Shown here in pieces: positions 33,713 to 41,245 of a stretch of DNA of 64,000 bases. The position numbers and the translations under genes were made by a program. The stretch's first letter is position 1. Every line of letters begins with the position of its first letter. The DNA comes from Propionibacteriales bacterium (GTDB taxonomy: Bacteria > Actinomycetota > Actinomycetes > Propionibacteriales > Nocardioidaceae). The stretch is taken from positions 52,194-116,193 of the forward strand of contig JAPLCB010000007.1 of assembly GCA_026392455.1 (NCBI GenBank), read 5' to 3'. The notes under the pieces were generated by a model. The model did not search any database. It had not been told where the DNA came from and was given only the letters and a program-made list of their open reading frames with translations.

Positions 33713-35395
33713 TCAGAGGAGCCCGAGGAGAACGCTGTCGCGGTTGTTCCGGGTGTTCGGGTCGGCCACGTCGGTGGGCCCGATCACGGTCGCGGACGCA
33801 GTCACCGGCAGGCCGTTGACCATGAACGAGACCGGCGGGCTGTTCGGGTCGATCGGGCACACCATGGTGCTGCCCGTCTGCGGCGACGCGGCTGCGGAGC
33901 GTAGTGCTGCCACGGTCGGGAGCGCGACGCTGCCCCCGGTCGCCGTCGGGACGCACCCAGTACCGATCTGGGTCAGGGTCCCGCCGAAGACCTGGACCTT
34001 GAGCCACCCGGTCGTGCCGGCCGGGAAGCCAGCGGCCTCGGCGGTCAGGTTGCCCAGGGTGCCGGAGTCCGGCGCACCGAGGAGCCCGAGCTGGGTGTTG
34101 AACGCGAGCCGGGCGCTGACGTCCGCGGAGCTCGGGACCGGGGTGACCGGCGGGGTGACCGGTGGGGTCACCGGCGGGGTCACCGGCGGGGTGCTCGGAC
34201 CGCTGCTCGGATCGGTGGGCGAGGTCGGGCTGCTCGGTGAGCTCGGCGGGCGGACCACCGGGGTGAAGCCGCCGGACGTGGTCGGCCCGTCGCTCGGCGT
34301 GACCACGGGGTTCTCGCTCGGGGTGGGATCGACCGGCTGGGTGGGGCTGCTGGTCGGGCCGGGGGTGAGCGGGTTCGTCGCACCGATCCGCGGGTCGGCG
34401 AACGTGGGCGGGGTGTCGTCGCCGGAGTTGACGACCAGGACGGCGAAGGTGGCCAGACCGGCCAGTGCGACGGCACCACCGATCCCGACCGCCATCCGGC
34501 CCTGCGCGACCAGGACGTCCCGGGCGCGGCCGAAGGCGGTCACCACGCCGGCCGACGCCTTGTCGACGTACCCCCCGACGAATCCGCCGAGGATGCTGGC
34601 ACCCTTCGCGCTGCCCAGGTACGCGACCGAGGCACTGCCGAGCACGACCGGGCCGATCACGCCGGCCATCGAGGAGTTCACCTCGGACAGCTCGACGAAC
34701 AGGGCCGTGCACTTGCGGCAGTTCTTCAGGTGCTCCTCGACCTTGGCAGCGTCCCGACGCGACAGGCCCTTGCGCACGTAGGCGCCCAGCTTGTCGTGGG
34801 TCCAACGGCACTCGGAGTCACCGATGTCCGCGGAGTGCATCTGCAGGTAGGCCTGTCGCAGTCCCTCGCGGGCCCGGTACGCCAGCGCAGAGACGGAGTT
34901 CGGGGTCATCCCGAGCAGGGGCGCGACCTCGGCGGGTTTCTGCCCCTCGACCTCGAGGTGCCACAGCACCAGCTGCCAGCGCTCGGGGAGGCTGGCGTAG
35001 GCGCGGGCCGCGACGCCGCCCTCGAACCCGGCGATGACGGTGTCCTTGAACGGCTCGCCCTCGTCGTACGGGGTCAGGTCGTCGGTAGGCATCGCCCGGT
35101 TGGTGCTGCGGATCTTGTCGACGTGCAGCCGGCGGACCGCAGTGAGCAGGTAGGCACGGAAGGCTACGTCCGGGCCACCGCCGGCCAGGAGCACGTTCAG
35201 GACCTTGGCGAACGCCTCCGAGACCAGGTCGTCGGCATCGGGCGCCGAGACGAGCTGGCGGGCCAGCCGGGTGGCGGCGTCACGGTGCCGCGAGAAGAGA
35301 TCGCCGTACGCGGACACGTCACCACCGCGGACGCTCGAGATCAGCTCGGCGTCGCTCAACTCGCCCTGGCCGGGCAGGCGGTCCATAACGGTCAT
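33713..35395 (-). CDS. ECF sigma factor fused to zinc-finger anti-sigma, TM and surface domain
   Basis: Single 560-aa polypeptide. Residues about 14-95 are sigma region 2 (LFSRHRDAATRLARQLVSAPDADDLVSEAF) and about 125-185 region 4 (LPERWQLVLWHLEVEGQKPAEVAPLLG...LAYRAREGLRQAY). An anti-sigma zinc-finger module follows (H222-x3-C226-x2-C229, EEHLKNCRKCTALF), then a membrane helix at about 302-322, a Pro/Ser/Thr linker with four TPPV repeats and an extracytoplasmic domain with two Cys. The whole is a sigma factor tethered to the membrane with its own inhibitor and sensor, as described for ECF groups with C-terminal extensions. How it is released is unknown. Confidence 0.88.
   Translation of the reverse strand: MTVMDRLPGQGELSDAELISSVRGGDVSAYGDLFSRHRDAATRLARQLVSAPDADDLVSEAFAKVLNVLLAGGGPDVAFRAYLLTAVRRLHVDKIRSTNRAMPTDDLTPYDEGEPFKDTVIAGFEGGVAARAYASLPERWQLVLWHLEVEGQKPAEVAPLLGMTPNSVSALAYRAREGLRQAYLQMHSADIGDSECRWTHDKLGAYVRKGLSRRDAAKVEEHLKNCRKCTALFVELSEVNSSMAGVIGPVVLGSASVAYLGSAKGASILGGFVGGYVDKASAGVVTAFGRARDVLVAQGRMAVGIGGAVALAGLATFAVLVVNSGDDTPPTFADPRIGATNPLTPGPTSSPTQPVDPTPSENPVVTPSDGPTTSGGFTPVVRPPSSPSSPTSPTDPSSGPSTPPVTPPVTPPVTPPVTPVPSSADVSARLAFNTQLGLLGAPDSGTLGNLTAEAAGFPAGTTGWLKVQVFGGTLTQIGTGCVPTATGGSVALPTVAALRSAAASPQTGSTMVCPIDPNSPPVSFMVNGLPVTASATVIGPTDVADPNTRNNRDSVLLGLL
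34141..34188. repeat. Four 12-bp tandem repeats in the sigma-fusion gene
   Basis: GGGTGACCGGCG-type units repeat four times (34141, 34153, 34165, 34177), differing only at positions 4 or 5 and 11. On the coding strand they give TPPV repeats in the extracytoplasmic linker, so copy-number change would alter linker length without breaking the frame. Confidence 0.85.
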
Positions 35396-35600
35396 TTGAC
35401 TCTATAACGGGTGAGAAGCAGTTAGGTGACGCCAGTGTTTCACGGCTGCGACACATCGGCGCGTTCCGGAGAAATTCAAAGTTCCCACAATTATCCTCGG
35501 TTCAGCGTCATAAAGCCCCGCGTCCGCCGTTTCTCAGGTGCGTTCGATCGTCGGGGAGGACCGAACGCGTTGGGGAACAGTGAGCCCGGAGGACATGGTG

Positions 35601-36347
35601 ATGGGACTCTTCACGACGAGGTCGCGAAGGACCGGAGCCACCGGCGGCAAGAGCAAGGAGTTGTCCGAACGCCTGCGGCAGAAATTGCCCGCACGCTTCG
35701 TGGCAGTGGGGGAAGCTCTTGCCGCAGGCACCGACGCTCACGCCGCCTGTGCAGTGGTGGGCCGGGATCTGGCCCGCGACGGGATCGACCTGAGCGAAGC
35801 GCTCCACGATCTCCGGTCCACCTTTGCACTGGTCGCGGCCAGCGAGCCGGACTTCGAGTCGACCCGGGCGCTGGGGATCGCCTGGAGCGACGAGACCCTC
35901 GGCTACCTGCACGAGGTCTCCTGCGAGAACCCGCTGACCGGGCTGGCCACGCTGGCTCACGTTCGCGGTCGCCTCGCCGAGATCCAGCGCGGCGCCGAGT
36001 CCCGTGGCCATCGCGGTGAGCTGGGGTACGCCCTGGTGGTCGTCGACGTCCCGCTGCTCAGCAGCGGCGACCGTGAGGCCCGCTTCGGCAGCGCCCTGGT
36101 GATGGCCCAGGTCGCCAGCCAGGTCCGGCTCGTCTTCGAGGGCGAGGAGAGCATCGGCGAGGCGAGCCCGAGCCGCTTGCTGGTCGTCGCAGAGCGGTCC
36201 GAGCACCTCGGCACCCGGGTCAGCACCTTGCGCGACCTCCTGGTCGAGGCGACTCCCGCCGACTGTGTCGTCCGGGTCTGGATCGAAGGTCTGCCCACGA
36301 GTCCGTCGGCCACCTCGACTCTGCTCGACGAGCTCGCCCGCACCTGA
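35601..36347 (+). CDS. Degenerate GGDEF-like protein
   Basis: 248 aa. An N-terminal helical domain (about 15-95) precedes CENPLTGLATLAHVRGRLAEI, which closely resembles the start of GGDEF diguanylate cyclase domains (DPLTGLPNRxxFxxxL). The rest keeps the domain length (YALVVVDVPLL...LLVVAERSEHLGTRVSTLRDLL), but no GG[DE]EF loop and no metal-binding Asp/Glu pair are visible. It is therefore probably a catalytically dead, structural or nucleotide-sensing relative. GGAGGA at 35588-35593 is seven bases from ATG 35601, which decides this start over the ATG at 35595. Confidence 0.7.
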   Translation: MGLFTTRSRRTGATGGKSKELSERLRQKLPARFVAVGEALAAGTDAHAACAVVGRDLARDGIDLSEALHDLRSTFALVAASEPDFESTRALGIAWSDETLGYLHEVSCENPLTGLATLAHVRGRLAEIQRGAESRGHRGELGYALVVVDVPLLSSGDREARFGSALVMAQVASQVRLVFEGEESIGEASPSRLLVVAERSEHLGTRVSTLRDLLVEATPADCVVRVWIEGLPTSPSATSTLLDELART

Positions 36348-36372
36348 TCTGCGCCGCCATCCGCGGCACCCG

Positions 36373-36468
36373 GCTGCGTTGTCGTCGTTCGACGTCCGCT
36401 CCGCTGCGCTGCGCCGAAGGACGCCTTCACTCCTCCGCCTTGCCGGGCACCACGTCTGACGACGCAGC
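36373..36468. repeat. Imperfect long inverted repeat upstream of the SRAP gene
   Basis: GCTGCGTTGTCGTC (36373-36386) can pair with GACGACGCAGC (36458-36468) apart from a three-base bulge, with a shorter nested CGTCC/GGACG pair inside. The element fills the 140-base gap between the GGDEF-like and SRAP genes and ends just before the leaderless -10 hexamer TAGAGT (36475-36480). Confidence 0.45.
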
Positions 36469-36487
36469 TGACCCTAGAGTTGGCCCC

Positions 36488-37285
36488 ATGTGCGGCCGCT
36501 ACGCCTCGAGCATGGATCCCGAGGACATCGTCGAGGAGTTCGAGCTGCGTACGGCCCTGCCGCCAGGCGCTGACCTGCCTCGCCTCGCGGCCGACTACAA
36601 CGTTGCACCCACCAAGGACGTCTACGCGGTGCTGACCCGGCCGCCGCGCCCGAGCGGTGACGGCACGGGTTCTCCCGACCTGCCGGCCGAGCGTCAGCTG
36701 CGGGTGCTGAGCTGGGGCTTGGTGCCGTCCTGGGCGAAGGACCCGAAGATCGGCAGCCGGATGATCAACGCCCGACTGGAGACGGTGGCCGAGAAGCCGG
36801 CGTTCCGCAAGGCGTTCGCCAGCCGTCGCGCCATCCTGCCGGCCGACGGCTACTACGAGTGGTACGCCACCGACGCCGGCCTGTCGCAGAGCGGAACGAA
36901 GTCGGGCAAGCCGAAGAAGCAGCCCTTCTTCATCCGCCCCAAGGACTCGTCCATCCTCGCGATGGCCGGGCTCTACGAGCTCTGGCGCGACCCGACCCGC
37001 GCCGACGACGATCCGTTGCGGTGGAAGTGGACCTGCACGGTGATCACGACCGAGGCGACCGATGATCTCGGTCGGATCCACGACCGGATGCCGCTGATGC
37101 TCACCCGGGACGCCTACGACGACTGGCTCGACCCGGCTCCGCGCCCCACCCCGGAGCTTCTCGGGCTGCTACGGCCGGCCGCTCCCGGGACCCTGGAGGC
37201 GTTCCCGGTCTCGACCCTGGTCTCGAACGTGGCCAACAACGGCCCCGAGCTCCTCGAGCCGTTGCCGCTGGACGGACTGGTCTGA
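36488..37285 (+). CDS. SRAP (HMCES/YedK-type) abasic-site protein
   Basis: Binds abasic sites in single-stranded DNA through a thiazolidine link to Cys2 (265 aa). The start MCGRYA leaves Cys2 at the N-terminus after Met removal. Other invariant elements: YNVAPTKD (Asn), WGLVPSWAKDPKIGSRMINARLETV, ADGYYEWY (catalytic Glu) and IHDRMPLML (His). The ATG is fixed by Cys2 and by TAGAGT seven bases upstream. I saw no SOS box. Confidence 0.93.
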   Translation: MCGRYASSMDPEDIVEEFELRTALPPGADLPRLAADYNVAPTKDVYAVLTRPPRPSGDGTGSPDLPAERQLRVLSWGLVPSWAKDPKIGSRMINARLETVAEKPAFRKAFASRRAILPADGYYEWYATDAGLSQSGTKSGKPKKQPFFIRPKDSSILAMAGLYELWRDPTRADDDPLRWKWTCTVITTEATDDLGRIHDRMPLMLTRDAYDDWLDPAPRPTPELLGLLRPAAPGTLEAFPVSTLVSNVANNGPELLEPLPLDGLV

Positions 37286-37929
37286 TGCCGACGCAGCGCA
37301 CGGTCGGCACCCCGGTCGGTGACGCCCGGGTGTTCGGGTACCGGGCCCGGAAGCCGGTGGCTGCCCTGGTCCTCACCCACGGTGCCGGGGGCGGTGTCGA
37401 TGCCGCTGACCTGGTGCGGATCGCTGCGGACCTGCCGGGTCAGGGGATCTCGGTGTCGCTGGTGGAGATGCCGTGGCGGGTCCAGGGCAAGAAGCTCGCG
37501 CCCCGCCCCGCGGTCATCGACGAGACCTACCTGGCGGTCCTGGCCGCACTGAAGCCGGGCGGACCGCTGGTCCTGGGAGGACGGAGCGCCGGAGCGCGCT
37601 CGGCCTGTCGGATCGGCGCCCGGGTCGGAGCGGCTGGAGTGCTCGCGCTGTCGTTCCCGCTGCACCCGCCGGGGAAGCCGGAGAAGTCCCGTCTCGACGA
37701 GCTGACCGGAGCGGGGATCCCGACCCTGGTGGTGCAGGGTGAGCGGGACCCGTTCGGGCGCCCGGAGGAGTTTCCCGACGACGTCGAGCTGGCCGTCGTA
37801 CCGGCCGCGGACCACGGGATGAAGGTTCCGAAGCGTGCGCCGCTGAGCCAGGACGACGCCCTGGCGGTGGTGCGGGAGGCAACGCTGGACTGGATCGTCC
37901 GCGAGATCGCCGGGAATCGCACCGGCTGA
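37285..37929 (+). CDS. KANL3/Tex30-like alpha/beta hydrolase
   Basis: 214 aa small hydrolase. LVLTHGAGGGVD is the oxyanion region, GGRSAGARSACRI the nucleophile elbow (Ser), QGERDPFG the acid and PAADHGMKV the His. The compact length and HGAGG motif fit the KANL3/Tex30-type dienelactone-hydrolase relatives. Its ATG overlaps the SRAP stop (TGATG). The SigR-type promoter of the next gene lies over its last codons. Confidence 0.82.
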   Translation: MPTQRTVGTPVGDARVFGYRARKPVAALVLTHGAGGGVDAADLVRIAADLPGQGISVSLVEMPWRVQGKKLAPRPAVIDETYLAVLAALKPGGPLVLGGRSAGARSACRIGARVGAAGVLALSFPLHPPGKPEKSRLDELTGAGIPTLVVQGERDPFGRPEEFPDDVELAVVPAADHGMKVPKRAPLSQDDALAVVREATLDWIVREIAGNRTG

Positions 37930-37938
37930 GCAGTTGTT
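37913..37938 (+). promoter_or_regulatory. SigR/SigH-type autoregulatory promoter
   Basis: GGAAT (37913-37917, preceded by G) and GTT (37936-37938) are separated by exactly 18 bases, the consensus of actinobacterial thiol-stress sigma factors SigR/SigH. It lies 50-80 bases upstream of the long start of the sigR-like gene itself, as in Streptomyces and mycobacteria where this sigma factor drives its own synthesis. Confidence 0.72.
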
Positions 37939-37991
37939 GTCACCCCTGACGGCAGCGCGCCGTCGAGGACGACGAGAACGGGAGACCGACG

Positions 37992-38690
37992 ATGCTGGCC
38001 ACTTTGGAGCGTCCGACGGGCACCGGTTCACCGGAAGGCTCGGTAGTCTTGGCGACGATGACCGAATCAACAGAGGCACCGCAGGCAGTCGACACCAGGG
38101 CTGACGAGACCGAGGCAGAGCGCCAGCTCCGCTTCGAGACCGACGCGCTCCCGTTCCTGGACCAGCTCTACTCCGCGGCGATGCGGATGACCCGCAACCC
38201 CCAGGATGCCGAGGACCTCGTCCAGGAGACCTTCGCGAAGGCGTTTGCGGCCTTCCACCAGTTCAAGCCCGGCACCAACCTGAAGGCGTGGTTGTACCGG
38301 ATCCTGACGAACACCTTCATCAACACCTATCGCAAGAAGCAGCGCGAGCCGCAGCAGTCGATGGCCGAGGACGTGGAGGACTGGCAGCTCGCTCGGGCCG
38401 AGTCGCACACCTCCACCGGGCTGAAGTCCGCGGAGATGGAAGCGCTGGAACACCTGCCCGACTCCGACGTCAAGAACGCGCTGCAGCAGCTCCCCGAGGA
38501 CTTCCGCCTCGCGGTCTACCTCGCCGACGTCGAGGGATTCCCCTACAAGGAGATCGCCGAGATCATGGACACCCCCATCGGAACGGTCATGTCCCGGTTG
38601 CACCGTGGCCGTCGCCAGCTGCGCGAGATGCTCTCGGACTACGTGCGCGACAACGACCTCACCCCGAGCGGTTCCCAGGGAGCCTCATGA
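37992..38690 (+). CDS. sigR: ECF sigma factor SigR/SigH (thiol-oxidative stress)
   Basis: RNA polymerase sigma factor (232 aa from this start). Region 2 includes [26 protein letters not shown] and [24 protein letters not shown]; region 4 includes [39 protein letters not shown], virtually the SigH/SigR signature. Two starts are plausible: 37992, six bases after GGAGA and downstream of the SigR-type promoter, and 38058, eight bases after TAGTCT, which would give a 210-aa leaderless form. Streptomyces SigR is known in such long and short forms. The stop overlaps rsrA (ATGA). Confidence 0.92.
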   Translation: MLATLERPTGTGSPEGSVVLATMTESTEAPQAVDTRADETEAERQLRFETDALPFLDQLYSAAMRMTRNPQDAEDLVQETFAKAFAAFHQFKPGTNLKAWLYRILTNTFINTYRKKQREPQQSMAEDVEDWQLARAESHTSTGLKSAEMEALEHLPDSDVKNALQQLPEDFRLAVYLADVEGFPYKEIAEIMDTPIGTVMSRLHRGRRQLREMLSDYVRDNDLTPSGSQGAS

Positions 38691-38962
38691 GCGCGCACGA
38701 CCACGACACCGACTGCTCCCAGGTGATCCACCAGATCTTCACGTTCATCGACAACGAGATGCCGCAGGCCGACTGTGCGGTCATCCAGAAGCACCTCGAC
38801 GAGTGCGGTCCCTGCCTGGCCAAGTACGACCTGGAGCGGACCGTGAAGTCGCTGGTGGCGAGGTCGTGCTCCGAGCAGGCGCCGAACGACCTGCGCGAAC
38901 GCGTGCTGTTCCGGATCCGGGAGGTCCAGATCAGCATCGACGCGCGTCTCGAGGGCCCCTGA
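38687..38962 (+). CDS. rsrA: Redox-sensing zinc anti-sigma factor
   Basis: Binds and silences the sigma factor until its thiols are oxidised (91 aa). The ZAS residues C10, H36, C40 and C43 (HLDECGPC) match Streptomyces RsrA spacing; C30 and C61 are additional cysteines. Coupled to sigR by ATGA, which fixes a stoichiometric sigma/anti-sigma supply. Confidence 0.92.
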   Translation: MSAHDHDTDCSQVIHQIFTFIDNEMPQADCAVIQKHLDECGPCLAKYDLERTVKSLVARSCSEQAPNDLRERVLFRIREVQISIDARLEGP

Positions 38963-39011
38963 CTCCCACGGGTCGGACCGGGTTCGCGCGACGGCGTGAT
39001 ACCTGAGAAGA

Positions 39012-39031
39012 TGTACGCCGCTCCGCGTACA
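39012..39031 (+). promoter_or_regulatory. Hairpin in the leader of the bL37 gene
   Basis: TGTACGC and GCGTACA pair perfectly (7 bp) around CGCTCC, about 30 bases upstream of the ATG and before the AGGAGG ribosome-binding site. It could be the end of the sigR-rsrA transcript, a regulatory structure, or a protein-binding palindrome. Confidence 0.5.
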
Positions 39032-39062
39032 CACATGCGGAAACCAGCTCTCAGGAGGACCC

Positions 39063-39137
39063 ATGGGTAAGACCGGACGCAAGCGCCGCGCTCGCAAGAA
39101 GAAGGGCGCGAACCACGGAAAGCGCCCCAACGCCTGA
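39063..39137 (+). CDS. 50S ribosomal protein bL37 (24 aa)
   Basis: Encodes MGKTGRKRRARKKK followed by GANHGKRPNA: a 24-residue, extremely basic peptide ending in the ANHGKRPNA tail of the actinobacterial ribosomal protein bL37 found in mycobacterial 50S structures. AGGAGG lies four bases before the ATG. Such short genes are often missed in annotation. It lies between rsrA and a thioesterase gene. Confidence 0.88.
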   Translation: MGKTGRKRRARKKKGANHGKRPNA

Positions 39138-39153
39138 GACTCGTTCTCACGCG

Positions 39154-39534
39154 ATGGCTGAACACACCGAGCTCCTGGGTCGAACTTCGACCCGGGAGTT
39201 CGTGGTTTCCGAGGCGGACACGGCTGCGGCGGTCGGCTCCGGGTCGCTGCCGGTGCTCGGCACCCCGGTCCTGCTGGCCTGGTGCGAGGCCGTCACCTGC
39301 GACGTGCTCGCACTGGAACCTCCGGCGACCTCGGTGGGCACCCGGGTCGCCCTCGAGCACCTGGCCGCCTCGACCGTGGGGGCGACCGTGATCGTGACAG
39401 CGACCGCCGTCTACGTCGACGGTCGGCTGGTCCGTCTTGAGGTCGGCGCCCGTGAACCGGGAGGCAAGCTGCTCGGCTCCGGTGAGGTCACCCGGGTGGT
39501 CGTCGAAGCCGAGCGCTTCATGAACCGGCTCTAG
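39154..39534 (+). CDS. Hotdog-fold thioesterase
   Basis: 126 aa, single hotdog domain resembling FlK-type thioesterases: LPVLGTPVLLAWCEAVTCDVL with a likely Thr/Glu pair, GTRVALEHLAASTVGATV with the His, and the C-terminal ERFMNRL. It would hydrolyse an acyl-CoA; the substrate is unknown. It starts 16 bases after bL37 and converges on the TPP-enzyme gene. Confidence 0.85.
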   Translation: MAEHTELLGRTSTREFVVSEADTAAAVGSGSLPVLGTPVLLAWCEAVTCDVLALEPPATSVGTRVALEHLAASTVGATVIVTATAVYVDGRLVRLEVGAREPGGKLLGSGEVTRVVVEAERFMNRL

Positions 39535-39545
39535 GCCGACCGGCG

Positions 39546-41228
39546 CTAGATCCCGAACGTGGCGCGCGGGTACGCGGCGTTGACGTCGGTGATCACGTTG
39601 ACCAGGTACGGCACGTTCGCAGCGAACGCGCGATCGATGGCCGGTCCGATCTGGGCCGGGTCGGTGACGAGCTCGCCGGCTCCGCCGAGCGCCCGGACCA
39701 CCTCGTCGTACCGGGTGGCGGGGGCGAGATCGGCGGCGACGTCGTACCCGTAGAGGAACTGCATCGGCCCCTTCTCCAGGCCCCAGGCAGAGTTGTTGCC
39801 GCAGATCATCACCACCGGCAGGTTGTGGCGGACCAGGGTGTCGACGTCCATCAGGGACATCCCGGCCGCCCCGTCGCCGTACAGCAGCACGACCTGGGCC
39901 GACGGGCGGTGCAGCCGGGCCGCGATCGCGCCGCCCATCCCGGCCCCGAGACAGCCGTAGGGACCGGGGTCGAGCCAGCCGCCCGGACGCTGGGGCTCCA
40001 CGAACTTGCCGGCGAACGACACGAAGTCGCCGCCGTCCCCGATCACGATGGCGTCGTCGGCCAGCCGGGGGAGCAGCTCGCCGTAGATACGGGCGGGGTG
40101 GATCAGCTCAGCGGTGGCACCGAGCAGGTCGGCGTCACGGGCGTTGGTCGCCGCACAGGTGTCTGCCAGGCCGCTGACCCAGCCGCTCCAGTCCGGGCGG
40201 TCGAGCCGGTCGAACGCTTCACCGAGTCCGTCCAGGACGAGGGTCAGGTCCCCGGCCGCTGAGCCGGCGAGCTCGGCGTGCCCGGACACCTGCCCGGCCG
40301 AGTCGGCCAGGTGCACGACACGCGCGAACGGGGCGCCGGCGTTCTTCTCGGGTCCGCCGAAGATGCCGTAGCCGAGCCGGAAGTCCAAGGGCGTGCCGAC
40401 CACGATCACCAGGTCGGCGGTGCCGAGTGCCTGGCCGCGAGCCTTGGTCACCAGCAGCGGGTGCCCGCCCGGCACGACGCCGCGCCCCATGCCGTTGGTG
40501 ATCGTCGGGATGCCGAGCTCGTCGACCAGGCGGAGCGCCGCGACCTCGGCACCGTCGGCCCAGACGTCGGTGCCCAGGATGAGCACGGGCCGGCTGGAAC
40601 CGGCCAGCAGGGCGGCGATCCCGGCGAGCGCATCGGTGTCCGGGGCGACCGGGGTCGCGGCCGTGACGCTCGGGCGCACGACGGTTGCGGTGTTGAAGAA
40701 CTCGTCCATCGGTACGTCCACGAAGACCGGTCCGCGGTGCGATGCGCCCGCGACGGTGAAGGCCTCGTGCAGCCCGTCGGCGACGTCGGCCGCGGTGTGC
40801 AGCGTCGTGGCCAGCTTCGAGACCGGAGCCAGGATCGGCGGCTGGTCGAGCTCCTGGAGCGAGCCGGTGCCCCAGCGGTTCGCGGGGGCACGGCCACCCA
40901 CGACCACCATCGGAGACCCGGCGAACTGGGCCTGGGCGATCGCACTGACGCCGTTGGTGACGCCAGGCCCGGCGGTCAGGACGGCCAGCCCGGGCTTGCG
41001 GGTCAGCTTCCCGGTGGCCTCGGCGGCGAACGCGGCGGTCTGCTCGTGCCGGACGTCGAGGATCCGCATCTGCGGGTCGGCGGTGACCGCGCCGTCGTAC
41101 ATCGGGAACACGTGCGCTCCGGAGAGGGTGTACATCGTGTCGACCCCGTGGGCGCGGGCGACCGCGACAGCGTGCTGCCCGGCGTGGGCCTCGACAGGGG
41201 ATCCAGGGGTCTTGGCGTCAGCAGTCAT
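39546..41228 (-). CDS. Acetolactate-synthase-like TPP enzyme
   Basis: Thiamine diphosphate-dependent enzyme (560 aa). The N-terminal PYR domain has VDTMYTLSGAHVFPMYD and the catalytic-Glu segment RHEQTAAFAAEATGKLTRKPG; the central domain has GTGSLQELDQ; the C-terminal PP domain has the TPP motif LYGDGAAGMSLMDVDTLVRHN through GNNSAW. Closest in style to IlvG/IlvB-like or oxalyl-CoA decarboxylase relatives; without ilvN or other Ile/Val genes nearby the reaction is uncertain. ATG 41228 follows TAGCGT by seven bases (leaderless), which excludes the longer frame over the DUF2785 gene. Confidence 0.85.
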   Translation of the reverse strand: MTADAKTPGSPVEAHAGQHAVAVARAHGVDTMYTLSGAHVFPMYDGAVTADPQMRILDVRHEQTAAFAAEATGKLTRKPGLAVLTAGPGVTNGVSAIAQAQFAGSPMVVVGGRAPANRWGTGSLQELDQPPILAPVSKLATTLHTAADVADGLHEAFTVAGASHRGPVFVDVPMDEFFNTATVVRPSVTAATPVAPDTDALAGIAALLAGSSRPVLILGTDVWADGAEVAALRLVDELGIPTITNGMGRGVVPGGHPLLVTKARGQALGTADLVIVVGTPLDFRLGYGIFGGPEKNAGAPFARVVHLADSAGQVSGHAELAGSAAGDLTLVLDGLGEAFDRLDRPDWSGWVSGLADTCAATNARDADLLGATAELIHPARIYGELLPRLADDAIVIGDGGDFVSFAGKFVEPQRPGGWLDPGPYGCLGAGMGGAIAARLHRPSAQVVLLYGDGAAGMSLMDVDTLVRHNLPVVMICGNNSAWGLEKGPMQFLYGYDVAADLAPATRYDEVVRALGGAGELVTDPAQIGPAIDRAFAANVPYLVNVITDVNAAYPRATFGI

Positions 41229-41245
41229 GACGCTGACGCTAGCGG

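Noticed and set aside
34137..34190. Short tandem array as a possible CRISPR
   Set aside because: Units are 12 bp, contiguous and in frame with coding TPPV repeats; there are no spacers and no cas genes.
36440..36490. SOS (LexA) box before the SRAP gene
   Set aside because: No sequence close to the actinobacterial TCGAAC-N4-GTTCGA palindrome was found in the promoter; only TCGAA-like fragments without the second arm.
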